Assembly (NCBI GenBank): GCA_022448665.1
Contig: JAKUUO010000034.1
Coordinates: forward strand, 1-12,772
Direction of reading: 5' to 3'
Source: Candidatus Thalassarchaeum betae
Lineage (GTDB): Archaea; Thermoplasmatota; Poseidoniia; Poseidoniales; Thalassarchaeaceae
DNA length: 12,772 nt
Made by a program: the position numbers and the translations under genes. Numbering within the stretch: position 1 is the first letter of the stretch; every line of letters starts with the position of its first letter. Shown in pieces: positions 6,801-12,772 of the stretch. Below the pieces are notes generated by a model. The model searched no databases. It worked only from the letters and a program-made list of their open reading frames with translations, and was not told the DNA's origin.

Positions 6801-9465
6801 GAGCAGTGAGTGGAACGGAAATTTTGTCGTGTCCCGATATCCAATCTTACATCAGGGAAATCATTCATGGAGATCTATGGGTGTATTGCTGGATACAGAA
6901 GAGGATTTGGGGACACCATTGTTTTTCATCAATTCACATTTCAGTTGTTGCGATGCCAATGATAACCGTCAGGAACAGGTGGATGAGCTCATGGGATTCG
7001 TAAGAGATTTGAAAAATGGATTGGGTCCCTTTACCTTGGAATATGGTACTCCCATTGTACATGTGGGAGACTTCAACTTGGTCGGGTACCGACAACAATT
7101 AACGACACTTACTGACGGCGATATTGTTGATGAAGCATCCTATGGAATTGATTTTTTACCAGATTGGGATGATTCTCCTTTGACAGATCTGTTTTCCCGC
7201 CAAACTCATATTCGAATGGGATATACTTGGAGAAATGATAACAGTGAGTATAATCCAGGGAAACTGGATTATATTCTTTATACGGACTCAGTTTTAGAAC
7301 CGGTTAAGCATTTTGTGCTGAACACACTGGCAATGTCTGAAGAGGATTTATCCTTTTACAATCTGAATTCAGAAGACACAAAAATAGCTTCTGATCATCT
7401 CCCGCGGGTTATGGATATCGCAGAGGATCCTGAGGAGCCCACTTGGGTGTGGTCCGACCCGCTGTCGCCGCAGGATGACGACATCATGGGCAACGCGCAT
7501 CTGGATATCACAGGCACCATCGCATCCTCGTCGAACATAACCGCGACTTGGTACGCAAACGTCTCTATCCGCGACGACTACGGCACCGATCTGCTACCTG
7601 ACCACGACATCGGAGTACGTGCCCAGATCGATCAGCACCTCGGTGATGGGGACGGCTGGCTGAGTATCCCCGAGATCGCTGATTTCGTCTCTTTAGTGGA
7701 GACTGCTCGCAACCTGACCGACTCAGAGGATTCTGGGTGCTGCGTCATCGACTATCTCTCTCTACGCTCAGACAAGGGGGGCGACATCACAGTCATCCCG
7801 CCGATCAACGGCTCGGTAGACAGTAACGGCAGCTGGGGCTGGATCGAAACAACGGCTTTCGATGGCACCACAGACGGGCGCTCCACTAGGATACTCGACA
7901 TACCTCGTGTCGGCGGGGTCATCGAGGAGATACCCCTCCGTGTGACCCTGCCGGGAGACTGGGAGTTCCGCTACAGCGCCATGCTCGATATCATCGAAGG
8001 TAGCCCGAACGACTTCACCGTATTTCGCCAACAGGCTCCCGTCGCATCAGACATCCGAATCACTCTGGGGCAGAACCAGCCCCCCGATGCTCTCTCAATC
8101 AGGCAGACCGGTGGCTCCGTGATACCGCTCTCACTGCCCGCTCAGTATTCGGGCGAGTGCCGCGACAGCGTACTCGACGACACGCAGCTGTGGTGGACAG
8201 TGCATCGAAATGGGACGATGGTGAATCAGACTCAGCACGAGATCCTGGTATTCACGGCCTCGGAACTCGGCTTCTCGGACGGGGAAGTCGTGACCGTCAA
8301 CCTCCACTGCCTCGACTCGTTCTCGGCTTCCGGCACTATGACCGAGAACATCGTCATCGATGGGGTAGATCCGACTTGGGAGGGTACCTTCGTGCTGCTG
8401 GAGGGCGAAAACTCGACCGAGCTCGAAATATCTGAAGATCACCTCGAGGTGCCCTCCGGCAGAGACATTGACTTCAGTTTCAGCGCCTCCGACGTCGGCG
8501 GCTTACCCGTATCCATCGAGGTTGCTTCGGACAAGTCAGAGGGGTGGAGTCATGCTGGGATGAATACGCTCGTGTTCACGGACCGCTTCTTCCAGGGCGG
8601 CGAGGTCAATGGCATGCACCTCAACGTCACCGAGCGGCACCAAGCGAAGGAGCCGAGCGAGTACTACCTCTCCCTGACAGTGACTGACGACGCCTCCAAT
8701 CAGGTCACTGACGACTGGACAATCACCATCTCCGACGGGATGGGGCCGACCATCATCCCAGATATCATCGCCAACGGAACTTCGATTTCCCCCGAGAGCC
8801 CCTCTCGCGCAGGTGATTTGATAATTCTCTCTCTGACCGAATCCTTCGACGATCTGGACGCCATAGACGATGTGGTCTGGGAAGTCCGGGTGAACGAGGA
8901 GAAGATCGCGGAGGGCGCTGGGTGGGCCGATGTGGAGAAACTGCCACTGCCCATAACAGAGGCGGGAGTGCACCTCATCCACATCCTTGCTTGGGACACG
9001 GCAGGCAACATGGAGCAGATATCCTTCGGCCTAGCCGTATCTCCGGAGCGCGGCGTCTACCTATCCGTCCTACAGCACAACATGTTGGGCGATGCAGTCG
9101 AAGGCGAGACGGTCAACATATTCGCCACCTTGCAGAACACCGGCACCGACCTCGCGGCCGGGATGCTATGCTCTGACGATGTCTGCTCGGACGAGGTAGT
9201 GGTCAGCGCAGCTGACTCTGCAGGTCCTGGCGTGTTCAACGTCGAGCTCGTCCTCGAACTAACGAGTACGGACCCGATAGACCTCAGATTCGAGTGGACG
9301 AGCGACAGCGCGGGCATGCAAGGCGTGTTGGAGATCGAGAACGACTACGTCGTTGAGTCGTGGTGGCAGGCGCCGATGCAAGTGCTGCTCGGAGCCCTAG
9401 TGGTCCTGATGCTGCTTGCATGGGGAGCACATCGGCTCTGGGGGCCGGAATCCCAGAAGCCCTGA
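3880..9465 (+). CDS. Giant membrane-anchored surface protein: zinc protease, beta-lactamase-fold hydrolase, CBM9-like and EEP domains
   Basis: This 1861-aa secreted protein carries three predicted hydrolases. Residues 1-25 are a signal peptide (cleavage after ALA). Residues 46-290 form a metzincin-like protease: IDLLVIY at 47-53, zinc motif HEIGHLLGGEH with H193, E194, H197 and H203, and a possible Met-turn TLMTSN around M229. Residues about 320-690 are a serine beta-lactamase/PBP-fold hydrolase with SLSK (S360, K363), YSN (Y491, N493) and HTG (648-650); peptidase or esterase activity is more likely than drug resistance. Residues about 723-890 resemble a CBM9/DOMON sandwich (IDGLFDDW). Residues 908-1180 are an EEP nuclease/phosphatase with N915, E946, H1020, D1064, N1066, D1172 and H1173. 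An EF-hand-like loop (1254-1265), Ig-like stalk and one C-terminal helix (about 1828-1851) follow, ending RLWGPESQKP. The CBM9-EEP part is compositionally foreign. Natural substrates are unknown. Confidence 0.95.
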   Translation: MGSRASALTLSLLMLFGTLVAPALADGGQPETGERDHPPEEGSASVIDLLVIYPMPEPGEAHIDDLSSDYGETTVDGYLDKVFEQVNANYARSGIGAEFNPLPSIQVNFSHLDEDWKARLSSAMMNPHISIHQDYIEELNIIRNSTYADVIVYWRQNGDGGPGASGASTIPAEEDEAYIQITHWAMTPRTTSHEIGHLLGGEHHVATQTITNVSVDGGEFQEYDVRTLMTSNPPYLGYPTIRLWAFSDANATVNGTLPCGYGIEPGNCTFAEESPIGNASRSNADLMRVRAPIMADFRTQLNAFGEFAAAVSDLHEQWLINGSQVAIAYNGSIVFQGAYGMADEESGTPINESSRFRIASLSKAITSAAIFTLNRSNAISLEDRMVDLIPHLLPETIEGCAYPTHSNGYSIGDITVYDLLHHRGGWNRDVSGDPTYYHWNTWEGTSNPCIDSDGLVTDYDGGNLAPIPMEKVVEEWLRTPLDFEPGGQREYSNIGYQILGQIIETVSGTSYENYTQQNVLAPMGITNMEIGRTIPEERAQDEVRYYDYQEDTSPCAFPSGQDADGDPIFPYAPDPYCGAFVVEEKDSGGGWIATASDYALFLAHIDGTLETGEFNGSFEYFIDSPETSSSSYGSGIFFNSYDVDEWTHTGSFSGTSTWFKRDTTDSGGSVIVVMFSNTKPSPYSTWNNHRKSTLTSAMLAVDYSQAVPLDSEEEGNASFPVTIDGLFDDWESIPVVYADPAGDGTDEDFSMLKIANDNDFMFFSIEFHDGEHLMQNWNDIHLYLDTDAEVNTGLPVHGIGAELDWCFGCRSGYYYIMDGIIEISQNDLTLRIAPTITGERFEIAISRSSAILTMDGTQEPTTIKIVLQGGGEAPDILPDEPGGIEYEFDSTPVPSPEIITLEKNEMEHLRILSYNVRQNGLFDSGRQARFERIIKALEPDIMGFQEAYDDNDTNDVNDIEALFEDWFPEVNWHVSSEWNGNFVVSRYPILHQGNHSWRSMGVLLDTEEDLGTPLFFINSHFSCCDANDNRQEQVDELMGFVRDLKNGLGPFTLEYGTPIVHVGDFNLVGYRQQLTTLTDGDIVDEASYGIDFLPDWDDSPLTDLFSRQTHIRMGYTWRNDNSEYNPGKLDYILYTDSVLEPVKHFVLNTLAMSEEDLSFYNLNSEDTKIASDHLPRVMDIAEDPEEPTWVWSDPLSPQDDDIMGNAHLDITGTIASSSNITATWYANVSIRDDYGTDLLPDHDIGVRAQIDQHLGDGDGWLSIPEIADFVSLVETARNLTDSEDSGCCVIDYLSLRSDKGGDITVIPPINGSVDSNGSWGWIETTAFDGTTDGRSTRILDIPRVGGVIEEIPLRVTLPGDWEFRYSAMLDIIEGSPNDFTVFRQQAPVASDIRITLGQNQPPDALSIRQTGGSVIPLSLPAQYSGECRDSVLDDTQLWWTVHRNGTMVNQTQHEILVFTASELGFSDGEVVTVNLHCLDSFSASGTMTENIVIDGVDPTWEGTFVLLEGENSTELEISEDHLEVPSGRDIDFSFSASDVGGLPVSIEVASDKSEGWSHAGMNTLVFTDRFFQGGEVNGMHLNVTERHQAKEPSEYYLSLTVTDDASNQVTDDWTITISDGMGPTIIPDIIANGTSISPESPSRAGDLIILSLTESFDDLDAIDDVVWEVRVNEEKIAEGAGWADVEKLPLPITEAGVHLIHILAWDTAGNMEQISFGLAVSPERGVYLSVLQHNMLGDAVEGETVNIFATLQNTGTDLAAGMLCSDDVCSDEVVVSAADSAGPGVFNVELVLELTSTDPIDLRFEWTSDSAGMQGVLEIENDYVVESWWQAPMQVLLGALVVLMLLAWGAHRLWGPESQKP
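6020..7430 (+). other. AT-rich, apparently foreign in-frame module encoding CBM9-like and EEP domains
   Basis: Within the giant gene, composition changes abruptly near 6020 and back near 7430. Hand counts give 19/60 GC at 6121-6180 and 21/60 at 7261-7320, against 37/60 at 5641-5700 and 37/60 at 8281-8340. Codons shift from CTC, CTG, GTC, ATC and GGC in the flanks to TTG, TTA, GTT, ATT and GGT inside. The segment of about 470 codons contains exactly two domains, and both ends fall in acidic linkers (DSEEEG on the left, AEDPEEP on the right). The reading frame is intact across both junctions. No transposase, inverted ends or sizeable target duplication is visible; the only match at the junctions is the hexamer AGAGGA (6015-6020, 7422-7427), which is too short to mean much. 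Horizontal gain from an AT-richer, probably bacterial, donor is inferred. Confidence 0.8.
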
Positions 9466-9518
9466 GCCCCGCTCAGTTATCCGCACACCTCTTGACCCCC
9501 GACTCTGGGTGGCTCGAC

Positions 9519-11234
9519 ATGATCCTGCTGCCCGACTACCCCGACAAGGTCGTGCTGGCACACCGTCTCAGGGTCGAGCGACTGGCTCTGCTCTGCACTC
9601 TGGTGCTGATTGCTGGCGGGGGATGGTGGCTGTTACCCGCGGTCAATGGAGGGGCGGAGCTGCTCCCTAGGAGTGGTCCCGTGCTAGCGCTGTTCGCCTC
9701 CGGGCTGCTGATTGCCGATCTCATAGAATACGGCCCGGTAGAGCGTTCTAGGCTCGCTGCAGCCGCCAACATCGCATGGCCCAGCGTCCTCGCATTCGCA
9801 GGCATCCACTTCGGCTCCGATGACGCGATGATCGCCTCCGCTATGCTCGGGGCCATAGCCGTCTTGCTCTGGTGGTTCTCCAACCACCTGCTCGGCTCTA
9901 ACCTCTTGACGCGCAAGTGGCGGGGCCTCACCAGCATCGCCGGCCTCGCAATCGCCTTGGCGATCCTGGTCTCGATGAGCGATGAGGCGGTTCTCTGGGG
10001 CGTGGTCATCGTTGCGTGCTGCGCGACCATGATCCCCGACCTGACTGCGAAGGACGAGAATTACGAGGCCAGAGCCGAGTTCGGCGAGAGGCTGGAGGAG
10101 GCTGATGCCAGAATGCTGAAACTGCGAGCCGGGGGCTCAGGGTTGGAACAGGCCGCCTCGCTGCTCAAGACGGCCCGTGAGGAGGGTTGGAAGGACCCTG
10201 CTCGCGGGATGACGCTGATCTCGCAGGCCGAGATGGAGTCCGAGCGGGTCCTCGCTGTGGCAGGGGACCTAGACGTCATCCGCAGTGATGCGATGAGGGC
10301 GGTCGAGAGGGCCGAGGAGGTCACGATGGACGCCCTCGGCCCGAGGCGGGCGTTCGAGATGGGCGATAGGGAGACCGAGCACGGCTCCCTGCGAGAGGCC
10401 GAGTTGCTGTACCGCCGTGCTAAGACCAAAGCGGCCGTCATCGAGGAGCACTGGCAGGCCGCCGTCGACTCGGTTGCCGAAGCAGCAGCAGCCATAGGTG
10501 GCCGGAGCGGCCATCAGGCCGAGGCCGTTCGAGGCATCCTCAACACCGCCAAGGAAGCACTCGATGCCGAAGAGCCCGAAGAGGCCCTGCACATCGCAGC
10601 ATCAATCCCCGGGCACCTCGAGAGCCTCGGCTCGTCCGAGGAGGGCGCCTCCAAGTCACTGGGGGACGCTGAGCACGCGGTGGCCAATGCGGAAGGCGAC
10701 ATCCCCATCATGACAAAAGAGAGGCTAGCCGAGGCTCGCGAGGCACTTGAATCGGGTGACTCCGCTCTTGCTAAGGGGCTCGCAGACAGTGTCCTACGTG
10801 ACGTGCGCGAGACATCCGACGCCATGCAGGAGGTTCAGAGGGCTCTGCGACAGAGGAAGCAGATCGAAGACAGGTTCCCAGCAGACTCGGTGGCAGAATG
10901 GGACGCAAAGCTCGATGACGTCGCATCCAAGGCCGCCGGAGGAGAATGGGTAGCAGCAGCGGAGGCACTGAGGGAGATGACTGCCTCGCTGCGGTCCCAC
11001 GAGGTCAAACTCAGCGAGGTCAGCGAGTTGATGAGGTTCGTGGACACTGAGTGGAAGACCCTGCGAAAGCGACTGGACTCCTCTGGGATCGGACCTGGGG
11101 ACGCAGGCAGGATGGCCGCCGAGAAGGCTGTAGCCGAGGCAGCGAGTGCCTTGGAGCAAGGCGACATCCAGTTATGCCACAAGGCTCTCGGTGCGGCCGG
11201 TGAGGCGCTCGAGACGCTGAACCGCCGGACCTAG
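9519..11234 (+). CDS. Six-helix membrane protein with long helical-repeat cytoplasmic tail
   Basis: Family not recognised by name. From the ATG at 9519 it is 571 aa. The frame is open further upstream but that part overlaps the previous gene; GGGTGG lies about eight bases before this ATG. Residues 21-40, 53-70, 80-97, 103-121, 137-153 and 157-173 are hydrophobic helices. The remaining 400 residues are charged, Ala- and Glu-rich and almost surely helical, with a recurring pattern in which a small helix ends in an EAL-x-A type turn: EHGSLREAELLYRRA near 287, LDAEEPEEALHIAA near 346, ALESGDSALAKGLA near 407, AAGGEWVAAAEAL near 470 and ALEQGDIQLCHKAL near 542. This looks like TPR-like helical hairpins or coiled coil, suited to binding a partner. 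It lies 53 bp after the giant surface protein and runs straight into the lipoprotein gene, so it may scaffold or tether these surface enzymes from inside; that is inference. Confidence 0.85.
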   Translation: MILLPDYPDKVVLAHRLRVERLALLCTLVLIAGGGWWLLPAVNGGAELLPRSGPVLALFASGLLIADLIEYGPVERSRLAAAANIAWPSVLAFAGIHFGSDDAMIASAMLGAIAVLLWWFSNHLLGSNLLTRKWRGLTSIAGLAIALAILVSMSDEAVLWGVVIVACCATMIPDLTAKDENYEARAEFGERLEEADARMLKLRAGGSGLEQAASLLKTAREEGWKDPARGMTLISQAEMESERVLAVAGDLDVIRSDAMRAVERAEEVTMDALGPRRAFEMGDRETEHGSLREAELLYRRAKTKAAVIEEHWQAAVDSVAEAAAAIGGRSGHQAEAVRGILNTAKEALDAEEPEEALHIAASIPGHLESLGSSEEGASKSLGDAEHAVANAEGDIPIMTKERLAEAREALESGDSALAKGLADSVLRDVRETSDAMQEVQRALRQRKQIEDRFPADSVAEWDAKLDDVASKAAGGEWVAAAEALREMTASLRSHEVKLSEVSELMRFVDTEWKTLRKRLDSSGIGPGDAGRMAAEKAVAEAASALEQGDIQLCHKALGAAGEALETLNRRT

Positions 11235-11239
11235 GTGAT
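11233..11239 (+). promoter_or_regulatory. Shine-Dalgarno overlapping the upstream stop codon
   Basis: AGGTGAT begins in the TAG stop (11232-11234) of the membrane protein and ends three bases before the GTG at 11243. It is a seven-base match to GGAGGTGAT and supports the GTG as the true start. The design mirrors the kinase to surface-protein junction. Confidence 0.8.
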
Positions 11240-11242
11240 AGT

Positions 11243-12694
11243 GTGAACAACAACAGGGGCATGACGCTCTGCACGGCCGCGCTGATGCTCCTGTTCGCGT
11301 CTGCAGGCTGCTTCGGGCCGGCCGATCTGGACGGTGACGGCGCGCCAGACGAATCAGACAACTGCCCGGACATCGTGAACCCCGAACAACTCGACACCGA
11401 CGGTGACGGAGTGGGTGATGCCTGCGACGGTGACGACGACGGTGACGGCGTGAATGACGGGGACGATGCCCTCCCCCTCAATCCCAACGAGAGCACCGAC
11501 ATGGACGGTGACGGTATCGGGGACAACTCGGATGGTGACGTCGATGGCGATGGGACCGGGAACGGCAAAGATGCTTTTCCGACCGACCCGAACGAGAGCG
11601 CCGACACTGACGGCGACGGTATCGGGGACAACGCGGACGATGACGATGACGGTGACGGCATCGCCGATGCTTCGGACCCCTTCCGCCTTACACCGCCAAC
11701 GCCCTTGGAATCGCCCGGACCGTTCAAAGTGGGGACTGACGACTTCACCTTCACCGGAAGCACCGGCATCGAGATAACGGTTCAAGCCTGGTTTCCTACC
11801 GCCGATCTCGAAGGGGAGGAGGTAGTCTATGACAACATATACCCCGGAGGGGCGTGGGATGGAGCCGCCCCTGATTGCTCGCAGACTCACCCAGTGGCTA
11901 TCTACAGTCACGGAACTGGGTATGGACTCAGGTGGATGTCCGCCTTCCTGACCGAGAGGCTAGCAAGTCACGGATTCCTTGTCATCGCCCCCGATCACGT
12001 GGACGACACGCTCTTCGACTCAGACAGCGCTAAGTTGCCCCAGACTCTCCTCAGGCGACCTGTCGACATCTCTGACACTTTCGACTGGATGGTGGAAAAA
12101 TCCGAGGGAAATAGGGAATTCCGAGGTTGCATCGACCCCAGTGCGGGCTATGCCGTCATGGGTCACTCCGGAGGCGGATACACGGCTCTGACTACCTCTG
12201 GGGCAACCATTTCCATCGATGATCTCGAGGAAGACTGCGGGGCGGGCATCGATTTCTACTGCTCGATGCGTGACACTTGGCTGGAATCCCACCCGGGTTC
12301 GGATACCATCGACCTCAGTGACGACAGGGTTTGGGCCACAGTAGCTCTCGCTCCGTGGGACGGATTCGTCCTGGGAACCGGACTGAGGATGGTTCGAACC
12401 CCTACGCTGGTCCTGACGGGTGATGCCGATGCTACGACCAACCTGTCGATGGTCATGGCCATAGTAGCTGACTTGGATGACCCATCTGCCCTATTCGGGG
12501 TGTTGAAGAACGCCGGACACTACCACTTCTCGCCTATCGGATGCGACGCCTATGGCTGCGATGGCCAGCTTAATCTCAGCATCTCCAAGGAGTTTACGAA
12601 CGAGTCGGTCACGCTCTTCCTCGCTCAGCAACTCCAATGGCCCGGGGCTAGCGAGCTCAGCATGCCCGAGACGGCCTACGTCGAATGGCGATAG
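11243..12694 (+). CDS. Lipoprotein alpha/beta hydrolase on a thrombospondin type 3-like calcium-repeat stalk
   Basis: A surface-anchored serine hydrolase of 483 aa is predicted. It starts with GTG, supported by a strong Shine-Dalgarno. The signal peptide ends in a lipobox, ASAGC with C23, so the mature protein should be lipid-anchored outside the cell. Residues 28-144 are DxDGDGxxD calcium-binding repeats of thrombospondin type 3 type. From about residue 150 follows an alpha/beta hydrolase resembling PAF-acetylhydrolase or dienelactone-hydrolase-like enzymes: oxyanion strand YSHGTGYG (H223), HGFLVIAPDH, nucleophile elbow GHSGGG with S309, acid candidates D394 or D396 in LTGDAD, and histidine H426 or H428 in AGHYHF. 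Several cysteines (DCGAGIDFYC, IGCDAYGC) suggest disulfides. An ester substrate is likely but not identifiable. It is coupled to the preceding membrane-protein gene. Confidence 0.93.
   Translation: MNNNRGMTLCTAALMLLFASAGCFGPADLDGDGAPDESDNCPDIVNPEQLDTDGDGVGDACDGDDDGDGVNDGDDALPLNPNESTDMDGDGIGDNSDGDVDGDGTGNGKDAFPTDPNESADTDGDGIGDNADDDDDGDGIADASDPFRLTPPTPLESPGPFKVGTDDFTFTGSTGIEITVQAWFPTADLEGEEVVYDNIYPGGAWDGAAPDCSQTHPVAIYSHGTGYGLRWMSAFLTERLASHGFLVIAPDHVDDTLFDSDSAKLPQTLLRRPVDISDTFDWMVEKSEGNREFRGCIDPSAGYAVMGHSGGGYTALTTSGATISIDDLEEDCGAGIDFYCSMRDTWLESHPGSDTIDLSDDRVWATVALAPWDGFVLGTGLRMVRTPTLVLTGDADATTNLSMVMAIVADLDDPSALFGVLKNAGHYHFSPIGCDAYGCDGQLNLSISKEFTNESVTLFLAQQLQWPGASELSMPETAYVEWR
11465..11674 (+). 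repeat. Two tandem 105-bp units in the calcium-repeat stalk
   Basis: Units 11465-11569 and 11570-11674 each encode 35 residues (75-109 and 110-144) of the form DA-L/F-P-x-x-PNES, D-x-DGDGIGDN, then a DxDGDG segment. DNA similarity is high in parts, for example 11504-11527 against 11609-11632 with one mismatch in 24. The number of units may vary between strains. Confidence 0.8.
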
Positions 12695-12702
12695 GCAAGA
12701 AG

Positions 12703-12772
12703 TCACTCTTCCTCGAATTCGGCCAGATCGCCCACTGACTCGTACAGGCTGGGCCCGCTGCCTAGAAAATAG
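12703..12772 (-). CDS. C-terminus of a convergent gene running out of the window
   Basis: On the minus strand a frame is open from the window edge to a TGA at 12705-12703 and encodes 22 residues: YFLGSGPSLYESVGDLAEFE followed by EE. The acidic ending and sensible codon use suggest the tail of a real protein. It converges on the lipoprotein gene with an eight-base gap. The product cannot be named from this fragment. Confidence 0.55.
   Translation of the reverse strand, partial: YFLGSGPSLYESVGDLAEFEEE

Noticed and set aside
6015..7427. Target-site duplication around the foreign module (AGAGGA at both ends)
   Set aside because: Six bases in Glu-rich codons on both sides is expected by chance, and no inverted ends or transposase accompany it.
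8533..8551. AGTCAGAGGGGT plus GAGTCA inside the giant gene, resembling the repeat core
   Set aside because: It encodes an ordinary stalk stretch (DKSEGWSH), the GAGTC spacing is 14 rather than 11 bp, and no other repeat parts are present; probably chance.
9360..9518. Longer N-terminus for the six-helix membrane protein
   Set aside because: It would overlap the last 105 bases of the giant gene and add a low-complexity lead. The ATG at 9519 has a ribosome site and directly precedes the first membrane helix region.

Overview
The window looks like a piece of a marine planktonic euryarchaeal genome, probably Poseidoniia (Marine Group II or III); this is inference. The grounds are a linked pyrB-pyrI pair in the archaeal arrangement, Shine-Dalgarno sites of the GAGGTGA type set inside the preceding stop codon, very large secreted acidic proteins rich in N-x-S/T sequons with a single C-terminal membrane anchor, and a lipobox protein carrying DxDGDG calcium repeats. 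Coding DNA is GC-rich (about 62% in two 60-base lines counted by hand), apart from two clearly AT-richer islands.

Layout. Positions 1-417 hold no convincing gene. Positions 418-1133 hold an unusual repeat landscape: paired GACTC/GAGTC pentamers spaced exactly 11 bp apart, hairpins and an 18-bp perfect palindrome, lying on both sides of an AT-rich minus-strand gene for a 128-aa one-helix membrane protein. A possible 71-aa membrane protein follows (1132-1347, minus), then pyrI and pyrB (minus), the two chains of aspartate carbamoyltransferase. A 114-bp divergent intergenic region separates these from a plus-strand cluster that fills the rest of the window.

The plus-strand cluster has four genes: a GHMP sugar kinase resembling heptose-7-phosphate kinases; an 1861-aa secreted, membrane-anchored protein; a 571-aa protein with six membrane helices and a helical-repeat tail; and a lipoprotein alpha/beta hydrolase on a calcium-repeat stalk. 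Two of the three junctions are tightly coupled (stop codon and Shine-Dalgarno overlap). Together they suggest a cell-surface enzyme module plus a sugar-activation enzyme. The last 70 bases hold the C-terminus of a convergent minus-strand gene that runs out of the window.

The most notable object is the 1861-aa protein. In order it carries a metzincin-type zinc protease, a serine beta-lactamase-fold hydrolase, a CBM9-like beta-sandwich, an endonuclease/exonuclease/phosphatase (EEP) domain, a long Ig-like stalk and a membrane anchor. All three enzyme domains keep their catalytic residues. The CBM9-like plus EEP part (about 6020-7430) is sharply AT-richer than both flanks and has foreign codon use, as if a bacterial module had been spliced in frame into an archaeal surface protein.
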